Below, in pieces: positions 44,761-54,113 of a stretch of 64,000 nucleotides of DNA; positions within the stretch are counted from its first letter, which is position 1; each line of letters begins with the position of its first letter. Made by a program: the position numbers and the translations under genes. The DNA lies in contig NZ_CP084090.1 in assembly GCF_020217425.1 (NCBI RefSeq), forward strand, positions 3,038,001 through 3,102,000. Reading direction: 5' to 3'. Source of the DNA: Halomicrobium urmianum. GTDB lineage: Archaea > Halobacteriota > Halobacteria > Halobacteriales > Haloarculaceae. A model generated the notes under the pieces. The model searched no databases and was not told where the DNA came from. It saw only the letters and a list, made by a program, of their open reading frames with translations.

Positions 44761-45416
44761 GAGTCCGCGACCGGCTCGGGATCGGCCCGGAGTGGCAGGT
44801 CCGGATCACGTACGTCATGGAGCTGTCGCTGGTCGGGATGCTGTTCATCGGTCTGGAACGAGGGAACTTCGGTATCGTCCTCAACACGGCCATCGCGCTG
44901 GCGGTCGCCCAGCTCCCGCCGCTGCTGGAGCGCGACTACGACGTGCCGCTGGACCCGGCGCTGACGCTGTGGATCACCGCCGCCGTCTGGCTCCACGCGC
45001 TGGGCACCGTCGGCCTGCCGGGCGCGGAGCAGAACTTCTACCGGACGGTCACGGGGTACGACCACGTCACCCACGCGCTCTCGTCGTCCATCGTCGCCGC
45101 GGCCGGGTACATCACGGTCCGCGCACTGGACCGCCACTCCGACGTGGTCCAGCTCCCGCGTCGCTTCGTGTTCGTGTTCGTCCTGCTGTTCGTCGCCGCC
45201 TTCGGCGTCCTCTGGGAGGTCATCGAGTTCGCCGTGGGCGGACTGGCGTCGATGACCGGCGGCCAGGCGGTGCTGACCCAGTACGGCCTCGAGGACACGA
45301 TGCTCGATCTGGTGTTCGACCTGGTCGGCGCCGTCATCGTCGCGACGTGGGGCACGGCCCACCTCTCGGACGTAGTCGGCGCGGTCACTGAGCGACTGGC
45401 GGAGCGGGACGACTGA
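44757..45416 (+). CDS. Hypothetical membrane protein (DUF2238/YjdF-like)
   Basis: A 219-residue protein with about six membrane helices. The pattern YDHVTHALSSSIVAAAGYIT and, later, GVLWEVIEFAVGGLA with EDTMLDLVFDLVGAVIVATW resembles YjdF/DUF2238 membrane proteins, which share a His and Glu/Asp set within helices. It starts at GTG 44757, overlapping the previous stop. The function is unknown. Confidence 0.75.
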   Translation: MRVRDRLGIGPEWQVRITYVMELSLVGMLFIGLERGNFGIVLNTAIALAVAQLPPLLERDYDVPLDPALTLWITAAVWLHALGTVGLPGAEQNFYRTVTGYDHVTHALSSSIVAAAGYITVRALDRHSDVVQLPRRFVFVFVLLFVAAFGVLWEVIEFAVGGLASMTGGQAVLTQYGLEDTMLDLVFDLVGAVIVATWGTAHLSDVVGAVTERLAERDD

Positions 45417-45491
45417 CGGGAGATCCCGGCCGACGGCCGCAGTCGACAGTATGAAGGCCCGTGCAGCCGCTTTCTCCGATACGTCCGACGC

Positions 45492-47033
45492 ATGAGTCGC
45501 TCCCCCTACGTCGATTATCGATCGGCGCTCCACTTCGTCGGCAGTCTCCTCCTGCTGCTGATGGTCCCGTTGACGGTCCCGGTGGTCCTCGCCGTCCTCT
45601 ACGGCGAGTCGCCCGTCCCATTCCTTGCGACGATGGCGGTCTCGGGCGGACTGGGGGTCGTCCTCAGGCGCATGGGTCCCGATCCGGACCTGGGGCACCG
45701 CGAGGGCTTCCTCGTCGTCGCGCTCTCGTGGCTGGCCGTCCCGCTCGTCGGCACGCTCCCGTACCTGATCGCCGGTGAGGGGAGCATCGCGTCGTTCCCC
45801 AACGCGCTGTTCGAGTCGATGTCCGGGTTCACGACCACCGGCGCGACGGTGATGGACAGCATCTCCGTCGACACGCACGGCCACGCGATGATGCTGTGGC
45901 GACAGCTCACCCAGTGGCTCGGCGGGATGGGCATCGTCGTCCTCATGGTCGCCATCCTGCCCGACCTCTCGGTCGGTGGCGCCCAGCTGATCCGCGAGGA
46001 GTCGCCGGGGCTGGACGTCGAGAAGCTCACGCCGCGGATCCGCGAGACCGCCGCGGCGCTGTGGAAGATCTACGCCGCGCTGACCCTGCTCGCGGCTGCC
46101 GTCTACTACGCGCTGCACCTGGCCGGCCTGGCCCCGAACATGGGGCTGTACAACGCCGTCGCTCACGCGCTGACGACGCTGCCGACGGGCGGGTTCTCCC
46201 CCGAGGCACGCAGCGTCGAGGCGTTCACGCCGGCGATACAGTGGGCCGTCGTCCCCTTCATGATCGTCGCCGGGACCAACTTCGCGCTGTTCTGGTACGT
46301 CCTCCAGAACCGGCCGCGCCGACTCGCCGAGAACACCGAGTTCCGCTGGTACGTCGCGTCGATGGCGGTCGTCTCCGCGCTGGTCGCCGCGATGCTGTAC
46401 GTCGGCGTCGGGATGGACGTCGTACCCGACCGGATCGACGCGGTCGTCGGTAACGCCGAGAACGCCCTCCGGCAGGCCGTCTTCCAGACCGTCGCCATCG
46501 TCACTACGACCGGGTACGCCAGCATGGACTTCAACACCTGGAGCGACCTCGGGAAGGTGACGCTGTTCTTCGCCATGTTCCTGGGCGGCTCCGCCGGGTC
46601 CGCCGCCGGGTCGATCAAGATCATCCGCTGGGTCGCCATCTCGAAGGCCGGCCGGCGAGAGCTGTTCACGACGGTCCACCCCGAGGCGGTCAGGCCGATT
46701 CGCTTCGGCGATCGGGTGATCGACGAGGACACGGTCCGGGGCGTGTTCTCGTTCGTGTTGATCTTCCTCGGCATCTTCGCCGTCTCGACCGTCCTGATCT
46801 TCCTCGACGCCCAGCGCGTCGACGAATTCTCGCTGTCCGCGCTGGAGGCCGCCAGCGTCGCGCTGGCGACGCTGGGGAACATCGGACCGGGCTTCGGCGA
46901 GGTCGGGCCGATGGGCAGCTACGAGCGGTTCACGCCGGCGACCAAGTTCTATCTCGTCTTCCTCATGTGGATCGGTCGCCTGGAAATCATCTCGGTGCTC
47001 GTCGTCCTGACGCCGAGCTACTGGCGATCCTGA
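45492..47033 (+). CDS. Potassium uptake protein TrkH
   Basis: Membrane subunit of a Trk/Ktr-type K+ transporter, 513 residues, about ten to twelve helices. The four pore loops with selectivity-filter glycines are visible, e.g. [51 protein letters not shown] and [19 protein letters not shown]. High internal K+ is essential in haloarchaea. The regulatory NAD-binding TrkA subunit is not in this window. A stand-alone transcription unit. Confidence 0.95.
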   Translation: MSRSPYVDYRSALHFVGSLLLLLMVPLTVPVVLAVLYGESPVPFLATMAVSGGLGVVLRRMGPDPDLGHREGFLVVALSWLAVPLVGTLPYLIAGEGSIASFPNALFESMSGFTTTGATVMDSISVDTHGHAMMLWRQLTQWLGGMGIVVLMVAILPDLSVGGAQLIREESPGLDVEKLTPRIRETAAALWKIYAALTLLAAAVYYALHLAGLAPNMGLYNAVAHALTTLPTGGFSPEARSVEAFTPAIQWAVVPFMIVAGTNFALFWYVLQNRPRRLAENTEFRWYVASMAVVSALVAAMLYVGVGMDVVPDRIDAVVGNAENALRQAVFQTVAIVTTTGYASMDFNTWSDLGKVTLFFAMFLGGSAGSAAGSIKIIRWVAISKAGRRELFTTVHPEAVRPIRFGDRVIDEDTVRGVFSFVLIFLGIFAVSTVLIFLDAQRVDEFSLSALEAASVALATLGNIGPGFGEVGPMGSYERFTPATKFYLVFLMWIGRLEIISVLVVLTPSYWRS

Positions 47034-47121
47034 CGCCGCCGCCTTCGATCGCGGCGCGACGTCCCGCTCCTCACCGCTCACCGCCAAAAGTGTTAATTAT
47101 CGTAGCGTTTCAATGTCGTGT

Positions 47122-47322
47122 ATGGTATTCAAGAAGATCACGCTGATCGGCACGAGCGAGGAGAGCTTCGAGGAGGCCGTCGACGACGCCATCGACCGCG
47201 CCCAGGAGACGCTGGACAACCTCATGTGGGCGGAGGTCGAGGACCGCGGCGTCGAACTGGCCAGCGTCGAGGACCGGGAGTACCAGGCGGAGGTCGTCGT
47301 CGCGTTCGAGCTAGAGGAGTAG
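47122..47322 (+). CDS. Dodecin (flavin-binding)
   Basis: A 66-residue subunit of a dodecameric flavin-storage protein, well known from Halobacterium. The start [20 protein letters not shown] matches the family closely. The flavin-stacking Trp (NLMWAEVED) and the Gln ([11 protein letters not shown]) are both present. I chose ATG 47122; an earlier ATG at 47113 adds three residues. A gtgttaattatcg stretch upstream is a good promoter candidate. Confidence 0.95.
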   Translation: MVFKKITLIGTSEESFEEAVDDAIDRAQETLDNLMWAEVEDRGVELASVEDREYQAEVVVAFELEE

Positions 47323-47341
47323 AGCGGGCGTCTCGGCGGCG

Positions 47342-47713
47342 CTACGTCCGGAACGACTCGCCGCAGCCGCACTCGCTCTCGACGTTGGGGTTCCGGACGT
47401 GGAACCCCTCGCCCTGCAGCCCGCCCTCGAAGTCCAGCACCGAGCCCTCGACGTAGTTCAGGCTCGCGGGGTCGACGAACACGCGCAGCTCGTGGCGCTC
47501 GAAGATCCGGTCCTCGTCGTCGGGCTCGTGCTCGAACCGCATCCCGTAGGAGAGGCCGGCGCAGCCGCCCTGCTTGACGAACAGCCGCAGGCCCGCCTCC
47601 TCGAGGTCCATGTCCTCCCCGTCCATGAGGTCGACCGCCTCGCCGGCGGCCGCCTCGGTGACGTCGATCCCGTCCGCGCCCGCCTCGGGGTCGGGGTCCG
47701 CTGTCTCGCTCAT
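47342..47713 (-). CDS. Iron-sulfur cluster assembly protein, HesB/IscA/ErpA family
   Basis: A 123-residue A-type carrier for Fe-S clusters. The three conserved cysteines are in KQGGCAGLSYGM and the C-terminal SECGCGESF. The N-terminus adds an acidic leader (about 20 residues). It delivers clusters to target proteins in the cytoplasm. It is convergent with the dodecin gene. Confidence 0.93.
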   Translation of the reverse strand: MSETADPDPEAGADGIDVTEAAAGEAVDLMDGEDMDLEEAGLRLFVKQGGCAGLSYGMRFEHEPDDEDRIFERHELRVFVDPASLNYVEGSVLDFEGGLQGEGFHVRNPNVESECGCGESFRT

Positions 47714-47747
47714 AGGTCCACCCAGGCGACCCGCAGTGTTAACGGTG

Positions 47748-47860
47748 ACGCCGACGGACTCGCTCTGCTCGTCCCTCGAGCCGCTGCTCGCTCCACTCGT
47801 CTTCCGAGCCCGCGCTCACTGTGTTCGCGTGGACGCCGGTTGCCCGAACCAGTTCGGGCG
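47748..47860. repeat. Hairpin repeats between the acetyltransferase and IscA-type genes
   Basis: The gap contains units of the window's hairpin family (ctcgctctgctcg, gctcgctccactcg, linker gagccc, gacgcc) and a perfect hairpin at about 47841-47859 (gcccgaac/gttcgggc). It lies downstream of the acetyltransferase gene and upstream of the IscA-type start. The function is unknown. Confidence 0.65.
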
Positions 47861-47913
47861 TCTCCCCTTGCCAGTCCCGGTTCGGCCGCCCCGTTGCCGG
47901 TCGAGGTCGCCGA

Positions 47914-48414
47914 CTACAGCTCCTCGCGGAAGACCCGCTCCTCGATCTCGTGGTAGGCCAGCCGCGTCGTCGTGGTGTCGACCTCGCGAAAGCCCCGGTC
48001 GCGATAGAACTCGATCGCTCGCTCGTTGTCCGCGAGGACGGTCAGTTCGAGCCACTCGCGGTCGTCGGCGCGGTCCTCGACGGTCGACAGGAGGTGCGAT
48101 CCCACGCCCTGGCCCCAGACGCCGGGTTCGACGTACAGCCGCGAGAGGAAGGCACCCTCGGGGTCGTCGGGGTGGTCGACGACGTCGGCGAACCCGCGGA
48201 CTCGCCGGCCCAGTCGGGCCACCACGAAGGCGATGCCCGGGTCGCGGACCTGCTCGCGCACGCGCTCGGTGACGTACCAGTCGGCGAGGACGGCGTCGAC
48301 GAGGCTCTCGCCCAGCAGGTCGTCGTAGGCGGCGTGGAAGCTCCGGCGGGCGACCCGCTGGATGGCGGGCACGTCGAGCACCCGCGCGTCGGCCACGCCG
48401 TCGCCGCTCGGCAT
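47914..48414 (-). CDS. GNAT family N-acetyltransferase
   Basis: A 166-residue GNAT protein. Motif A is LSRLYVEPGVWGQGVGSHLL (about 92-111) and motif B NERAIEFYRDRGFREVDTTT. It follows hisD on the same strand with almost no gap (hisD stop at 48416), so it is probably transcribed with it. The substrate is unknown. Confidence 0.9.
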   Translation of the reverse strand: MPSGDGVADARVLDVPAIQRVARRSFHAAYDDLLGESLVDAVLADWYVTERVREQVRDPGIAFVVARLGRRVRGFADVVDHPDDPEGAFLSRLYVEPGVWGQGVGSHLLSTVEDRADDREWLELTVLADNERAIEFYRDRGFREVDTTTTRLAYHEIEERVFREEL

Positions 48415-48415
48415 C

Positions 48416-49687
48416 TCAGTCGTCCAGACGCCGCCGGACGCTCTCGGCGTGGGCCTCCAGTCCCTCGGCCTCCGCGAGCGTGGTGATCGTCTCGCCGAGG
48501 TCGGCCAGGCCGTCCTCCGAGACGCGCTGGACCGTCGTCGACCGGAGGAACGTGTCGACCGAGAGCCCGCCGACGAGCCGTGCTGCGCCACCGGTCGGCA
48601 GCACGTGGTTCGGCCCGCTGGCGTAGTCGCCGGCCGCGACCGGGCTGTAGGGCCCGAGGAACGCCGACCCCGCAGAGGGGATCCGCTCCAGCAGGTCCTC
48701 GTCGTTCTCGGCCTGGATCGAGAGGTGCTCGGCGGCGTACTCCTCGGCGAAGAGGACGGCCTCGCTCATCGAGCGCGCCAGGAAGACGCCGGAGGCGTCG
48801 CTGGAAAGCGCGCCGCGGACGACGTCCTCGCGCTCCCGGCCGCTGGCCTGCTCCTCGACGGCCGCCGCGACGGCCTTGGCGGTGTCCTCGTCGTCTGTCA
48901 CCGCGACGACAGAGGCGTTCTCGTCGTGCTCGGCCTGGGCGACCAGATCCGCCGCGACGTACTCGGGGTCGGCCGTCTCGTCGGCCACGACGAGGATCTC
49001 CGACGGGCCGGCGAGGAAGTCGATGGCCACGTCGCCGCGCACCTCGGCCTTCGCCGCGGTCACCCAGCGGTTGCCCGGCCCGACGACCTTGTCGACGGCG
49101 TCCACCGTCTCGGTCCCGTAGGCCAGCGCCGCGACGGCCTGCGCGCCGCCGATCTGGTAGACTGCGTCGGCGCCGGCGGCGTGGATGGCCGCCAGCGTCA
49201 CGGGGTTGATCTCGTCGGCCGGCGGCGTGGCGACGGCGACGTGCTCGACGCCGGCCACCTTCGCCGGGACGACGCCCATCAGCGCGCTGGAGGGGTACGC
49301 CGCCGTACCGCCGGGCGCGTACACGCCGGCGCTCTCGATGGGTCGGAAGCGCCGCCCCAGCGAGCGCCCGCCGAAGTCCTCGCGCCAGTCCTCGGGCAGC
49401 TGGGCCTCGTGGAACTCGCGGATGTTCGCCGCCGCGGCCTCGATGGCCTCGCGGGTCTCGTCGTCTATCTCATCGTAGGCCCGCTCGATCTGGTCCGTTA
49501 TCTCGACGTTGCCCACGGTGACGCCGTCGAACTCCTCGGCGAACTCTCGGACTGCGACGTCGCCCTCCTCGCGGACGCGGCCGACGATGTCGGCCACGTC
49601 GTCGCGCACAGCCTCGACGCCGGCGTCGCGTTCGAACAGCGCCCGCCGCTCCCCCGGTCCGAGGTTCTCGACCCGTCGAACGTTCAT
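48416..49687 (-). CDS. hisD: Histidinol dehydrogenase
   Basis: NAD-dependent enzyme for the last two steps of histidine synthesis (histidinol to histidine), 423 residues. Recognisable blocks are YAPGGTAAYPSSALMGVVPA, IGGAQAVAALAYGTETVDAV, ADLVAQAEHDENAS (with the catalytic Glu-His pair region), AEHLSIQAENDEDLL and PTGGAARLVGGLSVDTFLR. The zinc-binding Gln, His and Asp residues of the family are present. No other his genes are nearby, so the pathway is scattered. Confidence 0.96.
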   Translation of the reverse strand: MNVRRVENLGPGERRALFERDAGVEAVRDDVADIVGRVREEGDVAVREFAEEFDGVTVGNVEITDQIERAYDEIDDETREAIEAAAANIREFHEAQLPEDWREDFGGRSLGRRFRPIESAGVYAPGGTAAYPSSALMGVVPAKVAGVEHVAVATPPADEINPVTLAAIHAAGADAVYQIGGAQAVAALAYGTETVDAVDKVVGPGNRWVTAAKAEVRGDVAIDFLAGPSEILVVADETADPEYVAADLVAQAEHDENASVVAVTDDEDTAKAVAAAVEEQASGREREDVVRGALSSDASGVFLARSMSEAVLFAEEYAAEHLSIQAENDEDLLERIPSAGSAFLGPYSPVAAGDYASGPNHVLPTGGAARLVGGLSVDTFLRSTTVQRVSEDGLADLGETITTLAEAEGLEAHAESVRRRLDD

Positions 49688-49806
49688 ACCCGTGATTGGG
49701 GCCGCCGGAAAAAACGGTTTGCTATCCGTCGCGGCCGTCCCCGTCGGGCGAGACCCTCGAACCCCGCTCCGCCAGCCTGAAACGACCCCGCCGACTATCT
49801 CCGTCC

Positions 49807-50355
49807 ATGGCCGACGACATCGACGACTGGGCCGAGCGTCTCAGGGAGAACCGACGGGAGAAGGACCGCTTCTTCGCCGAGCACCGCCAGTCGCCCATCC
49901 CGCCCGACGAGCGCGAGGCCTTCGACGGCCTGGACTACTACGACCCCGACCCCGACTACCGCGTCGCGGCGACCGTCACCGTCCACGACGACCCCGACCC
50001 TGTCGAGATGGACACCAGCGACGGGCGAGCGGTCCGGTACCTCCGGGTCGTCACCTTCGAGTTCGAACTCGACGGCGAGCGTCGGCGACTTCACGGCTAC
50101 CGTCAGGATACCGACGACAGCGAGTCCGTCTTCGTCCCCATCCGGGACAAGACGACCGGCCAGGAGACCTACGAGGGCGGCCGCTACATGGAACTGGAAC
50201 CCGAGGGAGAACTGGCGGACGGCGACGAGGTGACCCTCGACTTCAACCTCGCGTACACCCCGTTCTGTGCGTTCAGCGAGACGTTCTCCTGCCCGTTCCC
50301 GCCCGAGGAGAACTGGCTGGAGACGACCGTGGAGGCCGGCGAGCGGGAGACCTGA
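49807..50355 (+). CDS. DUF1684 family protein
   Basis: A 182-residue protein. The family marks are the start WAERLRENRREKDRFFAEH with SPIPPDEREAFDGLDYYDP, the beta-rich middle (RYMELEPEGELADGDEVTLD) and the conserved end FNLAYTPFCAFSETFSCPFP. The two cysteines at this end are typical. The function is unknown. It starts at ATG 49807, divergent from hisD. Confidence 0.88.
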   Translation: MADDIDDWAERLRENRREKDRFFAEHRQSPIPPDEREAFDGLDYYDPDPDYRVAATVTVHDDPDPVEMDTSDGRAVRYLRVVTFEFELDGERRRLHGYRQDTDDSESVFVPIRDKTTGQETYEGGRYMELEPEGELADGDEVTLDFNLAYTPFCAFSETFSCPFPPEENWLETTVEAGERET

Positions 50356-50386
50356 CGCCGGCCGGCGCTCGCTGTACGGAACGCTC

Positions 50387-51142
50387 TCACACCCTCCCGT
50401 CCCCGGTATTTCCGTCCGTCATTGCACCGTCGGCGGCGTCCTCCGCACGGTCCGCCTCCTCCCGGGCCGCCTCGTCGAGGGTGAGACCCGTCGACATGAT
50501 GGCCTCCATCCCCTCCTCCACGGTGAGGTCGACGTCGTGGACGCGGTCGGCCGGCATCGAGACGAGGTTGCCGCCCATCACCGGGTTGGGCGCCATCGGG
50601 ACGAAGACAGTCTCCATGTCCCCGTGGCCGGCGACCGTCTGGATCACCTCGGGCGTGTCCGCGGTCAGGAAGGCGATGGCGTAGCTGCCCTCGTGCGGGA
50701 ACTCGACGAGTTTCACCTCCTGAAAGCTCTCCGTGTCCCCCTCGACGAGAACGGCGCTCATCCGCTCGACGCTGCTGTAGATGGATCCGACGCCCGGGAG
50801 GTCCTCCATCACCGCGTCGACCCGGTCCCCGACGTGGGTCTCGGGGCCGTGCCGGGCCGCCAGACCGACGAGCAGTATCGATCCCAGAACGAGACCGGCA
50901 GCGATCGACTCGACGATCAACCGCCCGAGCCCGTCGAACGGCCCGAGCATGCCGATCGCGTCGGCCAGCGGAGCCAGCGCGTTCGTTACCGCGTTCAGCG
51001 CCCACAGCAGCACGAGGACCGTAATCAGGAACGGGACGGTCAACACGAGCCCCGAGATGAACGTCTGTCGGAGGTCGGACGCGACCTCCTTCTCCTCTCG
51101 GGCGGCCATCCGGATGACGTCGTCCACGTCGGGCCGTGACAT
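50387..51142 (-). CDS. DUF502 family membrane protein
   Basis: A 251-residue protein with two membrane helices (TFISGLVLTVPFLITVLVLL and ESIAAGLVLGSILLVGLAA) and an extramembrane domain with the DUF502 hallmarks PGVGSIYSSVERMSAVL, EFPHEGSYAIAFLT and VFVPMAPNPVMGGNLVSMP. The C-terminus is acidic. The family is widespread with no firm function. ATG 51142 is the normal start. The gene is downstream of and parallel to the YihY-type gene. Confidence 0.9.
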   Translation of the reverse strand: MSRPDVDDVIRMAAREEKEVASDLRQTFISGLVLTVPFLITVLVLLWALNAVTNALAPLADAIGMLGPFDGLGRLIVESIAAGLVLGSILLVGLAARHGPETHVGDRVDAVMEDLPGVGSIYSSVERMSAVLVEGDTESFQEVKLVEFPHEGSYAIAFLTADTPEVIQTVAGHGDMETVFVPMAPNPVMGGNLVSMPADRVHDVDLTVEEGMEAIMSTGLTLDEAAREEADRAEDAADGAMTDGNTGDGRV

Positions 51143-51240
51143 AGGCGATATACGGCCCGGAGGCCGAAATGTTTTGTTTCCTAACAGGTATGCGGTCGCG
51201 GTGACGGCCGTCCGCCGTGGCTGTGGACGGCCCGGAACGG

Positions 51241-52050
51241 TCATCGCTCGGCCGGCACCGCCTCGCCGTCGGCCGCGACGGCGTTGACGACGACGCCGGT
51301 CATCAGGACCAGCGAGCCCATGTAGAGCCCGGTGAGGACGATGATGATCCCGCTGAGGACGCCGTAGAGGGCGTACTGGGTCGCGTTCACGGCGTAGAAT
51401 CGGATCCCGGTGAGCAGGGCCGTCCAGCCGACCGCCGCGACCACCGCGCCCGGGAGCGCCTGGCGCGCCGAGGTCACGACGTGCGAGGAGACGTAGTACA
51501 GCGGCAGGAAGGCGACCGTCAGCGCCACGAGCAGCGCGAACGACCACCCGAACGCCGCGCCGGGAATCTCCGCCAGCGGGATGGACAGGGCCCCGGCGAG
51601 AACGATCGAAGCCACGGGCAGTCCCATCAGGATCAGTATCTCCACGGCGTCGCGGAGCTGCTCGGTCAGCGGCACCTCCTCCCAGCCCTCGACGCGCTCG
51701 ACCACAGTCTGGAAGTCGACCGCCACGTTGGCGCCCGCCCACGCAAGCGCCAGCACGGCCAGCGCCGTCGCGCCGGCCCGCCCCGACGCCGTCGTCAGCG
51801 ACTCGCGGACCAGCTCCTGGGCCGCCGGCGTCAGCAGGCGCGGCGTCACCGACTGGAGCTGCGCCGTCGCCGCCTCGCCGAGGAGTGCCACCGCCAGTAC
51901 CAGCAGCGGCAGAAAGGAGACGAACGCGTAGTACGCGAACGCCGCCGCCGGATACCGTAGCTCGTGGTCGTTGACGCTACGGACGACGGTCAGCCCGAAC
52001 TCGACCGCGTCGCCGAGGCGTCCCGACTGACTGGTGCGACCCGGGAGCAT
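51241..52050 (-). CDS. YihY/virulence factor BrkB family membrane protein
   Basis: A 269-residue inner-membrane protein with six helices. The family start is LRYPAAAFAYYAFVSFLPLL, followed by GANVAVDFQTVVERVEGWEE, and helix pairs such as AVVAAVGWTALLTGIRFYAV and GIIIVLTGLYMGSLVLMTG. It is often named ribonuclease BN in error; its real role is unknown. It is probably transcribed with the DUF502 gene, 98 bases downstream. Confidence 0.9.
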   Translation of the reverse strand: MLPGRTSQSGRLGDAVEFGLTVVRSVNDHELRYPAAAFAYYAFVSFLPLLVLAVALLGEAATAQLQSVTPRLLTPAAQELVRESLTTASGRAGATALAVLALAWAGANVAVDFQTVVERVEGWEEVPLTEQLRDAVEILILMGLPVASIVLAGALSIPLAEIPGAAFGWSFALLVALTVAFLPLYYVSSHVVTSARQALPGAVVAAVGWTALLTGIRFYAVNATQYALYGVLSGIIIVLTGLYMGSLVLMTGVVVNAVAADGEAVPAER

Positions 52051-52601
52051 CTGATCGAATCAGTCCGGTCAGTTCCGGGACGATTTCGCGCTCGCGATTC
52101 CTGACCACGGCGCACCCCGGCGAACGGTCGCTGCTTCGGGGCCGGTCCCTCGCACGGGCGATCGCTCGCCGCGAGTCGCCACTTCGTCGCCACCGGCGTT
52201 CTCCATGTCGCGTGATTCGTCTCTCGGATTGTTAGCGGTAGTGACCAGTTAGATACGCGTCGCTGCCACTGTTCAGACGTCGCCGCGCCAGGAACGCCCC
52301 TCAGAGCTCGAAGCGCGTCGTGTCTGCGTCGTCGTCTCGCCAGAGACGCGTCTCAGGGCGGTGGAAAATGTCGCCCGAAACACTAACGACCGGCGTCATC
52401 CGCGGCGGCGTGCCGTGTCGGCCGGGAAACCCTCGTGCCGGGCGGGTGGCGAGGCCACCACAGTCACTTCGACTATCGCGTGCCCGGGTTCGCCGCGCTG
52501 TCATCGTCCCGTAGACGGGCCTCGGGCGGGGACTAGAGGCACGCAGTCGTTCGAAGGCGTCGCCGGCAGTAAGCCCTTGCGGTGCGGCGAACGCCCCGTG
52601 G
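52051..52601. other. 551-base intergenic region without a supported gene
   Basis: Nothing in this gap can be assigned with confidence. A minus-strand reading from about 52399 to 52301 gives a 32-residue peptide (VVSVSGDIFHRPETRLWRDD), which might be a small real protein but has no supporting signal. Small local inverted repeats are present (e.g. cctctagt-free GC-rich arms near 52505-52530). Confidence 0.4.
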
Positions 52602-53957
52602 TCAGCGGATCGAGTACTCGTCCTCGCTGATCTGGGCGAGGCCGTTCTTCCGGTAGCCGCGCTTGGCCCACCTGTACGAACCGACCACTTTCAGCCCGTG
52701 GAGGCCGGCGGCGAGTCCCTGCCGCCACTGCGAGCCGTCGACCTCCAGCATCCGCCGAACGGTCGCGAAGGTCCGGTCCCAGTCGTCCGGGCCGAAGTCC
52801 TCTACCACGTCGGCCATCGCGACGTTCCGCAGGATCTCCTCGCCGATGGCCGCCTTCCAGCGGGGGTTGTACTCGCCCAGGGCGTCCTCGGCAGCCAGTC
52901 GGCCGGCGATCTTTCCGGTCCGGACGGCCACGTGGTCGCCGCCCTCGTGGAACGCCGAGGTCGTCCCCATCGCGCCGCCGACGACGGCGACGCCCGCCGC
53001 CGTCGGCGAGTCGATCGGCCGGGTCGAGGAGATGGAGTACGTCTCCGTGCCGTCGGACTTCCCGCGGTCCTCGACTAGCGGGAAGTCCTCCAGGTCGTAG
53101 GCCGGGAACTCCCGCTCCAGCAGCCGCTCGACGTACTCCGCTCCGCGGGGGATCCGGTCGTCGTCCTCGCGCAGCAGCGCCCACTCGCTGGCGTCGTAGT
53201 CGTCGACGTCGAGGCCGATGGGCATCGTCAGCCCGATCCGCGCGACGTTGTCGTCGTTCGGGAAGATCCACGGGTAGGCGGTGTGGCCCGGCATGACCCC
53301 CCACCAGAACTTGATGTACTCGGGCTCGAACAGCTCCTCGGGCATCCGGCGGTGCTCCTGGTAGGCGATGTGGTTGACCTCCGTCGAGGCCATCCGATCC
53401 GAGAACGAGTCCGAGAGGAACCGATCGAGGACCCGGCCCGTGATCGTCCGCTGGGGACCGTCCGCCAGGATCAGGTAGTCGGCGACGACGTCCTCCTCGC
53501 CGGCGATCTCGACGGCGTGCTCGTGGCCGCCCGAGAGGTCCGTCTCGACGCCCGTGACGCTCGCGCCGACGCGGTACTCCGCGCCGGCGTCCTCTGCCCG
53601 CTCGCGGAGCCAGTCGTCGAACTTCGCCCGGTCGAAGGTGAGTCCGAAGTTCTCGTATTCGGCGTCGATGCCCGTGTTCGAGAGCAGCACCGACTCCTCG
53701 GGACCGAGGAACTCCGCCCCGTCGAGTTCGCTGAGGACGACCTCCTCGGGGAACTCGTCGGGATCGAACTCCATCAGATCGATCCAGTAGTCCAGCAGCC
53801 CGGCGGCGTCCGTCGAGTCGGGGCCCAGCCCGTCCCGATCGGACCGTGGCACCCCCTTCTCGAGGACGACCGCGTCGGCCCCGGCCGATGCGGCCGCGCG
53901 AGCCGCCGAGCTCCCGGCCGGACCGCCGCCCACGATCGCGACGTCAACGCGCTCCAT
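52602..53957 (-). CDS. Geranylgeranyl reductase family FAD-dependent oxidoreductase
   Basis: A 451-residue flavoprotein. It has the FAD-binding motif VDVAIVGGGPAGSSAARAAA at the N-terminus, ADYLILADGPQRTITGRVLD in the middle, and GVAVVGGAMGTTSAFHEGGD, the second FAD block. The family saturates isoprenoid chains, for example in archaeal ether lipids, carotenoids or quinones; the substrate of this copy is not known. The region KFWWGVMPGHTAYPWIFPND resembles the substrate-cavity block of the family. It is a single gene with ATG 53957. Confidence 0.9.
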   Translation of the reverse strand: MERVDVAIVGGGPAGSSAARAAASAGADAVVLEKGVPRSDRDGLGPDSTDAAGLLDYWIDLMEFDPDEFPEEVVLSELDGAEFLGPEESVLLSNTGIDAEYENFGLTFDRAKFDDWLRERAEDAGAEYRVGASVTGVETDLSGGHEHAVEIAGEEDVVADYLILADGPQRTITGRVLDRFLSDSFSDRMASTEVNHIAYQEHRRMPEELFEPEYIKFWWGVMPGHTAYPWIFPNDDNVARIGLTMPIGLDVDDYDASEWALLREDDDRIPRGAEYVERLLEREFPAYDLEDFPLVEDRGKSDGTETYSISSTRPIDSPTAAGVAVVGGAMGTTSAFHEGGDHVAVRTGKIAGRLAAEDALGEYNPRWKAAIGEEILRNVAMADVVEDFGPDDWDRTFATVRRMLEVDGSQWRQGLAAGLHGLKVVGSYRWAKRGYRKNGLAQISEDEYSIR

Positions 53958-54113
53958 ACCCCTCCCCTATCGCCCTCCGGCTTAAAATCCCCTCTCTGCG
54001 GCCCGGCGATGGCGGCATCAGCCGAGGACCTCGGACGGTGACGCGCGGCCACCTGCGCCATCGCGCCCGTCCACGCCATCAGCGTTTTCTCCGTGCCCGC
54101 GAATGCCACCCAC

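Noticed and set aside
44568-47087. 839-residue minus-strand ORF opposite the membrane genes and trkH
   Set aside because: It is a shadow rich in Arg, Asp and Gln, opposite genes with clear membrane and TrkH motifs.
52301-52504. Minus-strand small ORF (67 residues, or 32 from an inner ATG)
   Set aside because: There is no recognisable family, promoter or coupling; listed only as content of the gap.
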